A stretch of 64,000 nt of DNA from Bacteroidaceae bacterium (GTDB lineage Bacteria > Bacteroidota > Bacteroidia > Bacteroidales > Bacteroidaceae): the NCBI GenBank assembly GCA_017442855.1, contig JAFSPM010000009.1, forward strand, positions 1 through 64,000, in the 5' to 3' direction. Below, piece by piece: positions 32,812 to 41,602 of this stretch. The notes below the pieces were generated by a model. It had not been told where the DNA came from and made no database searches. It worked only from the letters and a program-made list of their open reading frames with translations. Numbering within the stretch: position 1 is the first letter of the stretch; each line of letters begins with the position of its first letter. The translations under genes and the position numbers were made by a program.

Positions 32812-33930
32812 TCAAACAATAACCCCTTTCGGAAACTGCATGGAAACACAATGCAACGAGCCATGCTGCTTGATAAGCGCACGGCAATCAATGCCAATAA
32901 TATCTTTGTCAGGAAAGGCAGCCTGCAACACCCCTTTGGCACGCTCATCATTAGTAGGTTGGTTATAAGTAGGGTAGAGCACCTGCTGGTTCATGATCAG
33001 GAAATTGGCATAGGTAGCTGGTAAGCGCTCACCCTCAAAGACAATCTTGTCGGCCATAGGCAATGGCAACAAGCGATAGGGCTGACCAGTAGGGGTGACG
33101 AACGTTTGCAACTGTGCCTCCATCTTCGCCAGTTCGTCGTAATGTTCGTCTGATGGGTCATCGCATTTCACATAGGCGATAGTATCAGGAGAACAGAAAC
33201 GTGCCAAGGTGTCGATATGACTGTCGGTATCGTCGCCACTCAGGTAGCCATAATCCAGCCACAAGATGCGATGGATATGCAGCGCACGCTTGAGATACTC
33301 CTCTATATCTACCTTATTATATTGAGGGTTCCTGTTGGGATTCAGCAAGCAGGCAGAGGTGGTGAGCAAGGTACCTTGACCGTCACTCTCGATAGAGCCA
33401 CCCTCCAACACAAAATCAAGGTGACTGACATACTTGCCATGCAGGAACCCGTTGTCGAAAGCCTGACGTGTCACCGCATTGTCTTTCTCGGCAGCAAACT
33501 TATTACCCCAGCCGTTGAAGCAGAAATCAAGGATTTGCGGACCTTGTGGGTCGGTAAGGGTGATAGCGCCATGATCGCGTGCCCAGGTGTCGTTGGTGTT
33601 GCAGCGCAGGAACCGCACATTACGCATCATCACCTTGGCCTCAGTGAGTTGCAGCTGCACCTTCTGAGGTTCAGGCGTCACAATCAGCAGCAGTTCGCGA
33701 CGTGCTATCTGCTTGGCAATCTGTGTAAAGCAAGCCGACACCTCATCCAACATAGGTGCCCAGTCGGTAGCGACATGCGGCCAAGTAAGCTGCACACCGC
33801 TCTGCTCAGCCCATTCGGCGGGCAGGGTAGGACAGCTCTGCTCTACCACCAGTTCCGTGAAACGGGATGCATCAATCTGCAGTTCGTCTTTCCTGCGGCC
33901 ATAAAACGGGTTTTGTACTTGAATACTCAT
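32812..33930 (-). CDS. aguA: Agmatine deiminase
   Basis: The start is taken at 33930 (372 residues). A longer frame runs into the tRNA-Gly gene and cannot be coding. It has the agmatine deiminase/PPAD signatures TWARDHGAI, FVLEGGSIESDGQG, GDDTDSHID and the catalytic cysteine region GSLHCVSMQFPKG. The enzyme turns agmatine into N-carbamoylputrescine. With nspC (34753-35892) it suggests polyamine synthesis by the carboxyspermidine route. Confidence 0.93.
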   Translation of the reverse strand: MSIQVQNPFYGRRKDELQIDASRFTELVVEQSCPTLPAEWAEQSGVQLTWPHVATDWAPMLDEVSACFTQIAKQIARRELLLIVTPEPQKVQLQLTEAKVMMRNVRFLRCNTNDTWARDHGAITLTDPQGPQILDFCFNGWGNKFAAEKDNAVTRQAFDNGFLHGKYVSHLDFVLEGGSIESDGQGTLLTTSACLLNPNRNPQYNKVDIEEYLKRALHIHRILWLDYGYLSGDDTDSHIDTLARFCSPDTIAYVKCDDPSDEHYDELAKMEAQLQTFVTPTGQPYRLLPLPMADKIVFEGERLPATYANFLIMNQQVLYPTYNQPTNDERAKGVLQAAFPDKDIIGIDCRALIKQHGSLHCVSMQFPKGVIV

Positions 33931-33986
33931 ACGCGTCAGTTTGCTTAAAACAAAAAAGAGACTCATCTTACGATGAATCTCTCTTG

Positions 33987-34059
33987 AGCGGAAAACGAGA
34001 CTCGGACTCGCGACCCCAACCTTGGCAAGGTTGTGCTCTACCAACTGAGCTATTTCCGC
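33987..34059 (-). tRNA. tRNA-Gly (GCC), copy 1
   Basis: On the minus strand the acceptor stem GCGGAAA pairs with TTTCCGC, the anticodon loop reads TTGCCAA (GCC), the TTCGAG-like arm is GAGTCCGAGTC and the discriminator is T. The sequence appears identical to the copy at 34422-34494. A perfect 10-bp hairpin (CGCGAAATGC-TTT-GCATTTCGCG, 34057-34079) overlaps its 5' end. Confidence 0.95.
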
Positions 34060-34080
34060 GAAATGCTTTGCATTTCGCGA

Positions 34081-34151
34081 GATTGTTGGCTGCGCCTCAA
34101 CAAACTCAAATAAATTTGGTTTGTATTCGGCTTGCACAACAATTCCGCAAA
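34081..34151 (-). repeat. tRNA-flanking repeat, copy 1
   Basis: Shares AACTCAAATAAATTTGG, TTGCACAACAATTCCGCAAA and spacing with 34515-34587 (AGCTCAAGTAAACTTGG, TTGCACGACAATTCCGCAAA). Both copies lie on the 5' side of a tRNA-Gly(GCC) gene, after a small hairpin, suggesting that the tRNA-Gly unit was duplicated with its flank. Confidence 0.65.
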
Positions 34152-34183
34152 CCTCTTGCAAAGCAAGGCTTGCTACCTTTTTG

Positions 34184-34265
34184 TGCCCAAGAAAGGACTC
34201 GAACCTTCACGCCTCTCAGCACACGCACCTGAAACGTGCGCGTCTACCAATTCCGCCACTTGGGC
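34184..34265 (-). tRNA. tRNA-Leu (CAG)
   Basis: Acceptor GCCCAAG/CTTGGGC with discriminator A, D-arm GCGGAATTGGTAGACGC, anticodon stem CACGT/GCGTG with loop TTCAGGT (anticodon CAG), and a long variable arm as in all leucine tRNAs. Confidence 0.93.
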
Positions 34266-34301
34266 ATGGGATTATAGATAGCAAATATCTTTATGAACAG
34301 G

Positions 34302-34385
34302 TGAAGAGAAGGAGACTCGAACTCCCACGACACAATTGTCACTACCCCCTCAAAGTAGCGCGTCTACCAATTCCGCCACCTCTCC
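34302..34385 (-). tRNA. tRNA-Leu (GAG)
   Basis: Acceptor GGAGAGG with TCTCTTC and discriminator A (two G-U pairs), the same D-arm as the CAG tRNA, anticodon stem CTACT/GGTAG with loop TTGAGGG (anticodon GAG), long variable arm. Confidence 0.92.
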
Positions 34386-34421
34386 ATTTGTTAACATTAT
34401 CAATCAAAGATCTCTTGTTTG

Positions 34422-34494
34422 AGCGGAAAACGAGACTCGGACTCGCGACCCCAACCTTGGCAAGGTTGTGCTCTACCAACTGAGCTATTTCCGC
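34422..34494 (-). tRNA. tRNA-Gly (GCC), copy 2
   Basis: Same sequence as copy 1 at 33987-34059. A small hairpin CTTTTG-CCTTG-CAAAAG flanks it at 34495-34511. First tRNA of the minus-strand cluster. Confidence 0.95.
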
Positions 34495-34514
34495 CTTTTG
34501 CCTTGCAAAAGTCG

Positions 34515-34587
34515 GCATTGTCAGGCTGCACTCGGCATAGCTCAAGTAAACTTGGCTCTGCCCTCGTTTGCACGACAATTCCGCAAA
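34515..34587 (-). repeat. tRNA-flanking repeat, copy 2
   Basis: Second copy of the flank described at 34081-34151. It lies between the tRNA promoter and tRNA-Gly copy 2. No gene lies between 34495 and 34752. Confidence 0.65.
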
Positions 34588-34677
34588 AAGCTGTGAAGTG
34601 TCGGCAGCACCATAATCAATTCGTCTTTTGCTAGACTTCAAGAAGTCAAATATCGTTTGCTATCTTAGTAGCGGATG

Positions 34678-34707
34678 CAAAGGTAGGCATTTTCTTGAAA
34701 CCTACAA
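34678..34707 (-). promoter_or_regulatory. Promoter of the tRNA cluster
   Basis: On the minus strand TTG (34707-34705), 19-bp spacer, TACCTTTG (34685-34678). It reads toward the four tRNA genes. Confidence 0.7.
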
Positions 34708-34752
34708 ACTATTTTGAGAAAAAAATGCAAAAAAATATCGTTTCCCACCACC

Positions 34753-35892
34753 TTAACACATGCGGTCACGATAATCCTCGTATTTGAATTCCTTATAAAT
34801 CACGGCTTTATTATCGGTGGTCCACAAGGCAAGGGCAGGGTGGTGAATGCCATTGAACATGGTGGTTTTCACTGTGGTGTAGTGAATCATATCCTCAAAT
34901 ACGATGCGCTCACCCACCTGCAACTCATGGTCGAAGCTCCAGTTGCCTAAGAAATCACCACTCAGGCAGGAGTTGCCACCTATTCTATATATATAAGGAC
35001 CTTCGTCACCCATCTGGGCACCCGTGATAACAGGCTGGTAGGGCATCTCCAAGCAATCGGGCATGTGACAGGTGAAGCTCACGTTCACAATGGCCGTGCG
35101 AATGCCGTGATTCTCAACAATATCCACCACCTCAGACACCAGTACACCTGTTTGCCAAGCAAAGGCAGAGCCAGGTTCGAGGATGATGCACAGGTGTGGG
35201 TAACGGTGCTGCAAATCTTTCAAAAGACCTATCAGATGCGCCACATCGTAATCTTGGCGCGTCATCAGGTGTCCACCACCCAAGTTCAGCCATTTTAGGT
35301 GCTGCAACCATTTATCGAACTTAGGCAGCAAGTGCTCCAAGGTGTGTTCCAAAGCGTAGGACGATGACTCACAATGACAATGACAATGGAAGCCTTCGAT
35401 GCCTGCAGGCAACTCATCGGGCATCTGATCGGCTGTGATACCAAATCTCGAACCAGGGGCACAAGGGTTATACAGTTCTGTTTCTATCTCCGAATACTCA
35501 GGGTTGATGCGCAAGCCACAAGAGACGGGTTCGTTATGGGCCTGCACCATAGGGTAGAAGCGGGCAAACTGCGTGAGCGAGTTGAAGGTGATGTGACTGC
35601 TGCAACGCAAGATATCAGCAAACTCCTGCTCCGTATAGGCAGGCGAGTAGGTGTGTGCCTTACTGCCAAACTCCTCGAAGGCCAGGCGGGCTTCATACAG
35701 TGAACTGGCGGTGGTGTGATGGATATACTCGCGGAAGATGGGGAACGACTTCCAGAGGGCAAAAGCTTTGAAAGCCAGAATTATCTCTACTCCGGCTTCA
35801 TCGGCCACATGCTGGATAAGGCGCAGGTTCCGCCGCAGCAAATCTTCCTCCATGATATAGCAAGGAGATGGAAAAAGACTGTAATCTATCAT
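34753..35892 (-). CDS. nspC: Carboxynorspermidine/carboxyspermidine decarboxylase
   Basis: The 379-residue fold-type III PLP decarboxylase begins SLFPSPCYIMEEDLLRRNL. It has the PLP-lysine segment ILAFKAFALW near 39-48, HCHCHCESSSY near 172, LNLGGGHLM, LEPGSAFAW and the catalytic cysteine region IGGNSCLSGDFLG. It makes spermidine or norspermidine from the carboxylated form. Agmatine deiminase lies on the same strand after the tRNA cluster, giving two steps of one pathway. Confidence 0.93.
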   Translation of the reverse strand: MIDYSLFPSPCYIMEEDLLRRNLRLIQHVADEAGVEIILAFKAFALWKSFPIFREYIHHTTASSLYEARLAFEEFGSKAHTYSPAYTEQEFADILRCSSHITFNSLTQFARFYPMVQAHNEPVSCGLRINPEYSEIETELYNPCAPGSRFGITADQMPDELPAGIEGFHCHCHCESSSYALEHTLEHLLPKFDKWLQHLKWLNLGGGHLMTRQDYDVAHLIGLLKDLQHRYPHLCIILEPGSAFAWQTGVLVSEVVDIVENHGIRTAIVNVSFTCHMPDCLEMPYQPVITGAQMGDEGPYIYRIGGNSCLSGDFLGNWSFDHELQVGERIVFEDMIHYTTVKTTMFNGIHHPALALWTTDNKAVIYKEFKYEDYRDRMC

Positions 35893-35981
35893 CTCTTATC
35901 AAATATTTATGCCACAAAGGTAACAATTATTGAATAATAATGTCTATATTTGAACCATAAAAACCAATTAAACCAATCAAT

Positions 35982-36887
35982 ATGAGAAAAATCATCTTAT
36001 TATGTGCCAGTCTGTGTGTAGCTGTCTTTGCACAGGCTCAGATGACGGCCGACAACTGGGATGCTTATTTGAACAGAGCGTATGTAACGGGTAATGCTAT
36101 TGATGTGGAACTGTGGCCCAATGGCGCACCCAATAGTAATGGAGTGACCTACGACCAACCCATCATCATGGGACAGGGAACGGTGGATGTGAAGCCCGCC
36201 TTGAAGGTGGTGCTGCCTCGCAAGAGCGACAAGCCATCAAAGGCCGTAGTTGTTTGTCCTGGTGGCGGTTATGCCATGTTGGCAACCATGCACGAGGGCA
36301 TCATGTGGAACTTCTTCTTTGGTCGTGAGAACGTGGCTACCATCATGCTGACCTACCGCTTGCCTCATGGCAATCATGAAGTACCCGCCAGCGATGTCTA
36401 TCAGGCTATCCGCATCGTGAAAGAGCATGCCAAGGAGTGGAACATCGACCCCAACCAGATTGGTGTGATGGGTTCATCAGCAGGCGGACACCTGGCATCT
36501 ACCGTAGCTACCCATGCTGCCGATGATGTGCGCCCCGCCTTCCAGATTTTGTTCTATCCTGTGATTACCATGGACAAACGCTATACCCACATGGGCACGC
36601 ACGACAACCTGATAGGCAAGGATGCTACCCCTGAGATGGAAACCCTCTACAGCAACGAGAAGCAAGTGACCGAGAAGACCCCACGTGCCTTTATCGTACT
36701 GGCCGATGACGACGATGTGGTGCCATCCATTAACTCAGCTTGGTATTTCGCTGCCCTGAAGGATCATGGCGTACCAGCTAATATGCATGTCTATCCTACG
36801 GGCGGTCACGGCTTTGGCAACTCCCAGAGTTGGAAGTACAATGCCGATATGTTGCAGAACCTATCTGACTGGCTCAATAGCTTTTAG
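35982..36887 (+). CDS. Secreted alpha/beta-hydrolase (acetyl-xylan esterase-like)
   Basis: The 301-residue protein has a signal peptide (cleavage after AQA near 20), an oxyanion segment VVCPGGGYAML, the nucleophile elbow GVMGSSAGGHLAS, an acid region ADDDDVVP and the histidine in PTGGHGFG. These are the features of esterases that remove acetyl groups from plant polysaccharides. No PUL genes accompany it, so the substrate is inferred only. Confidence 0.85.
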   Translation: MRKIILLCASLCVAVFAQAQMTADNWDAYLNRAYVTGNAIDVELWPNGAPNSNGVTYDQPIIMGQGTVDVKPALKVVLPRKSDKPSKAVVVCPGGGYAMLATMHEGIMWNFFFGRENVATIMLTYRLPHGNHEVPASDVYQAIRIVKEHAKEWNIDPNQIGVMGSSAGGHLASTVATHAADDVRPAFQILFYPVITMDKRYTHMGTHDNLIGKDATPEMETLYSNEKQVTEKTPRAFIVLADDDDVVPSINSAWYFAALKDHGVPANMHVYPTGGHGFGNSQSWKYNADMLQNLSDWLNSF

Positions 36888-36988
36888 TCGGTAAAAATGC
36901 GTTTTTCGTCGATTTTATATACAAGTGATTAAACTTTTTATTTTATTTGTAGTCAAATAATGCGGAAAAGATTTTAAATTCAATAAAC

Positions 36989-37573
36989 ATGAAAAAGACA
37001 ATTCTATCATTAGCAGCTATGCTCTGCATGACATTAGGCATGGCACAGAATCCAGGTCAGGGTGCTCCACAGGGAGGTCCACAAGGACAGCGTCCACAGC
37101 GTCTCACCGTGGCTCAGGTAAACACAAAGATGCAAGAAGAACTGAAGTTAGACGCAGCTCAGCTGAAGGAAGTGGAAAAACTCAACAAGAAGTACTCATC
37201 ACTCTATGAAGGCATGTCTATGGGTGGTGGTGCCGGCATGGGCGGCGGTCGTCCTATGGGTGGCGGTGGCGCTCCTATGGGCGGTGGCGGCGGAGGTGAC
37301 TTCGGCGGCGGAGGCGGCGGTAGCATGGGCGGTGGCATGGGCAATGCCAACGGCGTGCGCTTCACCCCTTCACAGACCACTCCAGAGCAGCTGGCCAAGA
37401 AACAGCAGATTCAGCAAGAGGCATACGAGAAGAAACTGAAGAAGATCCTCTCTGAAGAGCAGTATGCTACCTACGAGAAGGTATTCCCAGCATTGATGCC
37501 GAAGCCAGGACAGCGTCCTGCAGGTGCTTCTGGTGCTGGCGGCAGGCCTGGCGGCGCCGCTCAAGGCAATTAA
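36989..37573 (+). CDS. Secreted Gly/Met-rich protein with Spy-like helical ends
   Basis: The 194-residue protein has a signal peptide (cleavage after GMAQ). A helix (KMQEELKLDAAQLKEVEKL) resembles LTXXQ/DUF4890-type proteins, and a glycine/methionine-rich middle (about 75-118) follows. A second helix (YEKKLKKILSEEQYATYEK) and a proline/glycine tail end it. The two helices suggest a periplasmic Spy-like or stress protein. The Gly-rich insert is unusual. No function is assigned. Confidence 0.6.
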   Translation: MKKTILSLAAMLCMTLGMAQNPGQGAPQGGPQGQRPQRLTVAQVNTKMQEELKLDAAQLKEVEKLNKKYSSLYEGMSMGGGAGMGGGRPMGGGGAPMGGGGGGDFGGGGGGSMGGGMGNANGVRFTPSQTTPEQLAKKQQIQQEAYEKKLKKILSEEQYATYEKVFPALMPKPGQRPAGASGAGGRPGGAAQGN

Positions 37574-37592
37574 GGATTTTCCTATTATTAAC

Positions 37593-37622
37593 AAGGGCTG
37601 CTCATCTGGGCAGCCCTTTATT
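37593..37622 (+). terminator. Terminator after the Gly-rich protein gene
   Basis: AAGGGCTGC-TCATCTGG-GCAGCCCTT followed by a short T-run. Confidence 0.75.
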
Positions 37623-37740
37623 ATGTTTTGTCTAAGTCCAGCTGATACAATTCGATTTCACCTTTTGCACCGTCAAGTGCACTTTGATACATAGTTGTTG
37701 CCATAGCTATCTGCTTTTCCTCTTCTTACACCCCAATTTT

Positions 37741-37782
37741 TAATCCCTAACGAGGGATTATTTTTTCCCTCGTTAGGAATTA
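37741..37782. repeat. Long hairpin in the 37.6-37.9 kb spacer
   Basis: TAATCCCTAACGAGGGA (37741-37757) pairs with TCCCTCGTTAGGAATTA (37766-37782): 16 of 17 pairs with an 8-base T-rich loop. The spacer also has short CAGTAGGACAGTAGAACAGT repeats near 37860 but no gene. Confidence 0.7.
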
Positions 37783-37895
37783 ATAAAACGTCACTAATGG
37801 AGTCAGTAGTTTCAATAGTTTCAGTTATTTTGCATAACCACTTTTTGCTGGAGACCGAACAGTAGGACAGTAGAACAGTAAATATTTGCATACCC

Positions 37896-38543
37896 TTACC
37901 TCAAATAAGGGTTACATGCTTTTTCGTGAAGCATGGTTGATTTCTTCCCATGACTAGGATAAATCACAGTGTCATCGTTAAGCCTGCGAACAATTAACTC
38001 AAGGCTTTCTGCCATTTGTTCTCTGTCACCACCAGGGAAGTCTGTACGTCCAATGTTCATTGATAACAGAGTATCTCCTGTAAATGCAATATTCTCTTCT
38101 TTACAGAAAAACACCACAGAACCAGGCGAATGCCCTGGCGTATGTATTACTTTCAATTGATGGTTTCCAAAGTTGATGAAATCTCCACCTTTGAAAGTTT
38201 TCCCTGGCATTGGGATAGGATAGGGGTAGTTGTCCCCATATATTTCTTTGATACGTAAGGGGAGTATGTAAATCATGAAGTTTTTTTCAGCTTCATGTAT
38301 CTCTGGTAGGAGCCCATATTTATCCAAAATCAAATCATTTCCATATATGTGATCATGGTGCGAGTGCGTTAAAAGCAAATGCACAGGTTTCAGTTGTTCT
38401 TTCTCAATATACTCAACCAACCGCTTCCGTTCATTGGCGTAATATACACCACAATCAATAATAACAGCCTCGCCAGTTTCGTCAGAAACGACGTGAGTGC
38501 ATTCTTGGCAAGGGTTTACAACCCACTTTTGAATTTTCAGCAT
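37896..38543 (-). CDS. MBL-fold hydrolase (glyoxalase II-like)
   Basis: The 215-residue metallo-beta-lactamase-fold protein has the metal motif THSHHDHIYG, HTPGHSPGS, TGDTLL and YPSHG, all ligands present. It is clearly related in sequence to the amino-terminal part of the gene before it (38547-39917), so the pair is a tandem duplication. Probable activity is thioester or phosphodiester hydrolysis; the substrate is unknown. It starts 3 bp after the fusion gene. Confidence 0.85.
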   Translation of the reverse strand: MLKIQKWVVNPCQECTHVVSDETGEAVIIDCGVYYANERKRLVEYIEKEQLKPVHLLLTHSHHDHIYGNDLILDKYGLLPEIHEAEKNFMIYILPLRIKEIYGDNYPYPIPMPGKTFKGGDFINFGNHQLKVIHTPGHSPGSVVFFCKEENIAFTGDTLLSMNIGRTDFPGGDREQMAESLELIVRRLNDDTVIYPSHGKKSTMLHEKACNPYLR

Positions 38544-38546
38544 AAC

Positions 38547-39917
38547 TTATAGAATTTTTAGCTTTTCTTTCAATATGTCAATACCTGTCAGGGCTGTGGT
38601 CTTGATATGTTCAAAACCGTATATGTTCTCTGCCCAAAACTCACCAGGATCAATGATGTAGCAGGGTATCTTCCAAGGTATGTGTTCTATCAGACCTGCT
38701 GCAGGATAGACTTGAAGTGATGTGCCAATAACTACAAATATATCTGCATCCTTTACAATTCTTTCTGCTTGTTTCATATTGGGTACATTCTCACCAAAGA
38801 AAACGATAAACGGTCTCATCTGAGAGCCATCTGCCGCTTTTTCGCCTATTTGGATTGGCTCATCAAGAGGCTTTTCAACTATACAGTTGGAATCATTCGG
38901 ATTGTTAGACCCAGTGACTTTCGTTAATTCCCCACGCAAATGCAGAACATTGGTTGAGCCAGCACGTTCATGCAGATCATCCACGTTTTGGGTGATTATT
39001 GAGACAATATAGTCCTTTTCCAGTTCAGCAAGCACTTTGTGGGCATGGTTTGGCTCAACAGTCAACAAATTCTGTCTTCTGGCATTATAGAAGTCCAATA
39101 CTGCCGCTCGGTTTCGCCTATATCCCTGAATACTAGCCAAGTCTTGGGCATTGAAGTTCTGCCACATTCCATCCTTGTCGCGGAAAGTAGAGAGACCACT
39201 TTCCTTGCTGATGCCTGCTCCAGTTAATACAACTAAATGTTTCATACCTTCGTTCTTTTTATACCAAGTTGGTAAGAGATAATTGTTCTTTTTCTTCTCA
39301 AATCCAATAGTAGAATCCAAATCATGCCCTGGATATATTGTACAGTTGTTAGGCAACGTTGTTGTGATGTATTTCAGGCTGTTCATTAAGTCTTCTATCC
39401 ATCCAAACAACAAATCACTTCTTCCAATACTCTTTCGAAGCAATGTATCACCAGTAAACGCGATATGTTCTGCTTCACAATAGAATACAACACTACCAGG
39501 AGAATGTCCTGGAGTATGAAGAGTGATAAGATAGTGAGAACCAAATGTTATGACTTCATTATCTTGCAAATAATGTTCGGGTTTAACTATATCATATTCA
39601 AAGCCTCCTTCTCCAAAGACTTCTTCAATTTTCATTTCAATACGGCCCATCCATAACTGGTCCCTATGATGAACTTCTGGAAATAATCCAAATTCATCAC
39701 GAACTTGGTCACATGACAAAAGATGGTCATAATGCCCATGCGTTAAAAGACATCTTACAGGCTTTAATTGCTCGTCATGGATATATTGACGGAACAACTC
39801 CCTTTCATAGCTGTCTTGAGCACATGGGTCAATGATGACACATTCCTTTGTTTCATCACTTACTACATAGCAATTTGCTCGTGCAGTATTAAAACCGAAT
39901 CTTCTAACTGTTATCAT
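38547..39917 (-). CDS. MBL-fold hydrolase fused to a sirtuin (SIR2) deacylase
   Basis: Residues 1-~210 are an MBL-fold domain with THGHYDHLL, HTPGHSPGS, TGDTLL and YPGHD. Residues 225-456 are a complete CobB-like sirtuin with TGAGISKESGLSTFRD, TQNVDDLHERAGS, the catalytic HLRGEL and VIGTSLQVYPAAG. The zinc cysteines of many sirtuins are absent, as in Bacteroidetes CobB. The join lies at KKNEGMKHLVV, and a possible internal start (ATG at 39245 with GAAGG before it) could also yield free sirtuin. A combined deacylase/thioesterase role is inference. Confidence 0.85.
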   Translation of the reverse strand: MITVRRFGFNTARANCYVVSDETKECVIIDPCAQDSYERELFRQYIHDEQLKPVRCLLTHGHYDHLLSCDQVRDEFGLFPEVHHRDQLWMGRIEMKIEEVFGEGGFEYDIVKPEHYLQDNEVITFGSHYLITLHTPGHSPGSVVFYCEAEHIAFTGDTLLRKSIGRSDLLFGWIEDLMNSLKYITTTLPNNCTIYPGHDLDSTIGFEKKKNNYLLPTWYKKNEGMKHLVVLTGAGISKESGLSTFRDKDGMWQNFNAQDLASIQGYRRNRAAVLDFYNARRQNLLTVEPNHAHKVLAELEKDYIVSIITQNVDDLHERAGSTNVLHLRGELTKVTGSNNPNDSNCIVEKPLDEPIQIGEKAADGSQMRPFIVFFGENVPNMKQAERIVKDADIFVVIGTSLQVYPAAGLIEHIPWKIPCYIIDPGEFWAENIYGFEHIKTTALTGIDILKEKLKIL

Positions 39918-40110
39918 CGAGTTTCATTATATATTTTGGTGATTCACCATATTCATTCTTCTCTATATCAGAATCCTTGCAAAACCAAGTAAACACGAGG
40001 ATTCCGCCCCAAATTGGGAAAAACCACCACAGTGCCCCCCAGCCACTTATATCGATGTCATGAAGACGTCTTATAGTGACAGATAGTAATGGTATAATCG
40101 GGTAAACTGT
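39904..40110 (-). pseudogene. DUF805 membrane protein, C-terminal remnant
   Basis: The minus strand encodes VYPIIPLLSVTIRRLHDIDI, SGWGALWWFFPIWGG and CKDSDIEKNEYG, the end of a DUF805 protein. The first ~80 residues of a normal member are missing. It overlaps the cut-off 3' end of the peptidase T gene in another frame, so a deletion seems to have joined the two. It also overlaps the MBL-SIR2 start by 14 bp. Confidence 0.6.
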
Positions 40111-41203
40111 ATGCAATACTTTCATATTGCATTTTATCATCAGTTTTCTTGGCCTCTACAAAAGGAAATGCCGCTTGCACCTTTTTGAGGTTTTCTTCCA
40201 TCAATTGCTTTTGATACGCGCCTTCTTCCTTATCGAAGTAACGCAATCGAACTTTTACATCAAAGTCCGTTTTAATTGTGTCACCTTTTGGAGTAACATG
40301 TTTGGCCAAAGAATAACAATGTATATATCCGTCTTTTCCGTCTCTCGCACTGGGATGCATCTCTGGTGGTACTAAACCCATGAAATAAGTAGCAGCCGCC
40401 AAAGCGTCAGCATATCTTTCAGCAGGATGAATATCATTCCCCTTGAAGTAATAAGTTTGACCTATGGCGGTAAAGTTAGCTATAGACATTTTGCCATAAT
40501 CCCCACCATCTATATCAACAACCACATCTGGTTTGTCAACAAACGCTTTAGGGTCATACCTATCAGCAGCCCTTCCAATATCCTCATTTTGACTAAGGCA
40601 GACCATGACACGACCATGCTTAAACTTAGGATTCTTTATAAGTTCTTCCACCATCGTAACTAAAATGGCACATCCAGTCTTATCATCTGCTCCGAGTAAT
40701 GTTGTGCCGTCACTCGTTACGATAGTCTTTCCTGTCAAATCCTTCAAATGAGCACATTGTGGATTGTTTGGACTTATCGTAATACCACCAGGGAGACAAA
40801 TATCTCCACCGTCATAATTTCTGTGAACTATTGGCTTAATGCCTTTTCCCGGTACCTCTGGAGTAACATCCATATGAGCCATAAACAGTACTGAAGGAAC
40901 ATTCTTCTTGATGTTCGATGGAATGTCGATATATACGTAGTAATCATCAGAAAGAGTGACTTTCACATCTTTTCCACCAAAGCCTTTCACCTCATTATAT
41001 ATGAACTTAGCTATTTCCCTTTGTCCTTCGGTCATTGGGAATGATGTCATACTTGATTCATCAATCGATTGGCTCTCAATCTTTACATAGGATAGGAAGC
41101 GCTCAAGCATTTTCTCTTGAGACACTTTTCCTGAGACAGGAATTTGGGCATTGCATGCAAAAATGCAGAAATAACACAATAGGGATATGACAGTTCTTTT
41201 CAT
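40058..41203 (-). pseudogene. pepT: Peptidase T-like M20 peptidase, C-terminally truncated
   Basis: The 381-residue frame starts with a signal/lipobox-like segment (CIFACNAQ). It contains M20 motifs: AHMDVTPEV, GADDKTG, NEDIGRAADRYD and DIDGGDYG near residues 230-240. It matches PepT (E. coli 408 residues) except that the last ~70 residues, holding the GGTDG segment and the last metal-binding histidine, are gone, and the frame ends in an unrelated LPDYTITICHYKTSS tail in DUF805 DNA. Activity is unlikely. The 5' side has a long structured leader. Confidence 0.7.
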
Positions 41204-41275
41204 GGCTTAGCACTATTGTTATGCCTCCAAACTCCCCAAATTGGCGGTTAATATTTGACTTTACTGAATGGCAAT

Positions 41276-41597
41276 AAAAAAAGGCATGGGAGTTTCTACA
41301 TCTGCCCATCCCTGATCTCAGGCCTTCGCATTGCCCCCATACAAGGATTAGCAACGCAGTCAGCCCACGCCAAGCGATTATATATACAACTATTTGCTAT
41401 ACATTTATATATAGCTATAGCTGGGATATAATCTCCCTACGCAGACGCTTATCGTTGCATTATCTCTGTGTATGGTTTCTAAGTTGCGAAGTTAGAGATC
41501 ACAGAATGATAACGTCCGTAAACGCCTTTTCGAGACTTGCCCTACAAACGGCATACTGGTCTCATTCCATCAATGTCTTGAAGGATATGCACCCTTC
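41276..41597 (-). ncRNA. Structured leader or free-standing ncRNA upstream of pepT
   Basis: On the minus strand a promoter (41603-41633) precedes ~320 nt of foldable sequence. Hairpin 1 is GAGAC...TGCC-loop-GGCA...GTCTC. A long stem follows: CGTTTA/TAAGCG, CGTTATC/GATAATG, TCTGTG/CACAGA, TCTAA/TTAGA. Next is GATTATAT/ATATAATC (41426-41433 with 41376-41383). The final domain is GGCGTGGG/CCCATGCC with inner GCGTTGC/GCAATGC and CCTGA-GA-TCAGG, ending in T7 (41276-41282). Downstream GGGGAGTTT (41229-41237) could pair with AAACTCCC of the terminator arm. No known RNase P, tmRNA or SRP core motif was seen. Confidence 0.55.
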
Positions 41598-41602
41598 ATC
41601 CG

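Noticed and set aside
33931-34161. Amino-terminal extension of agmatine deiminase
   Set aside because: It would run through the tRNA-Gly gene; the enzyme starts at 33930.
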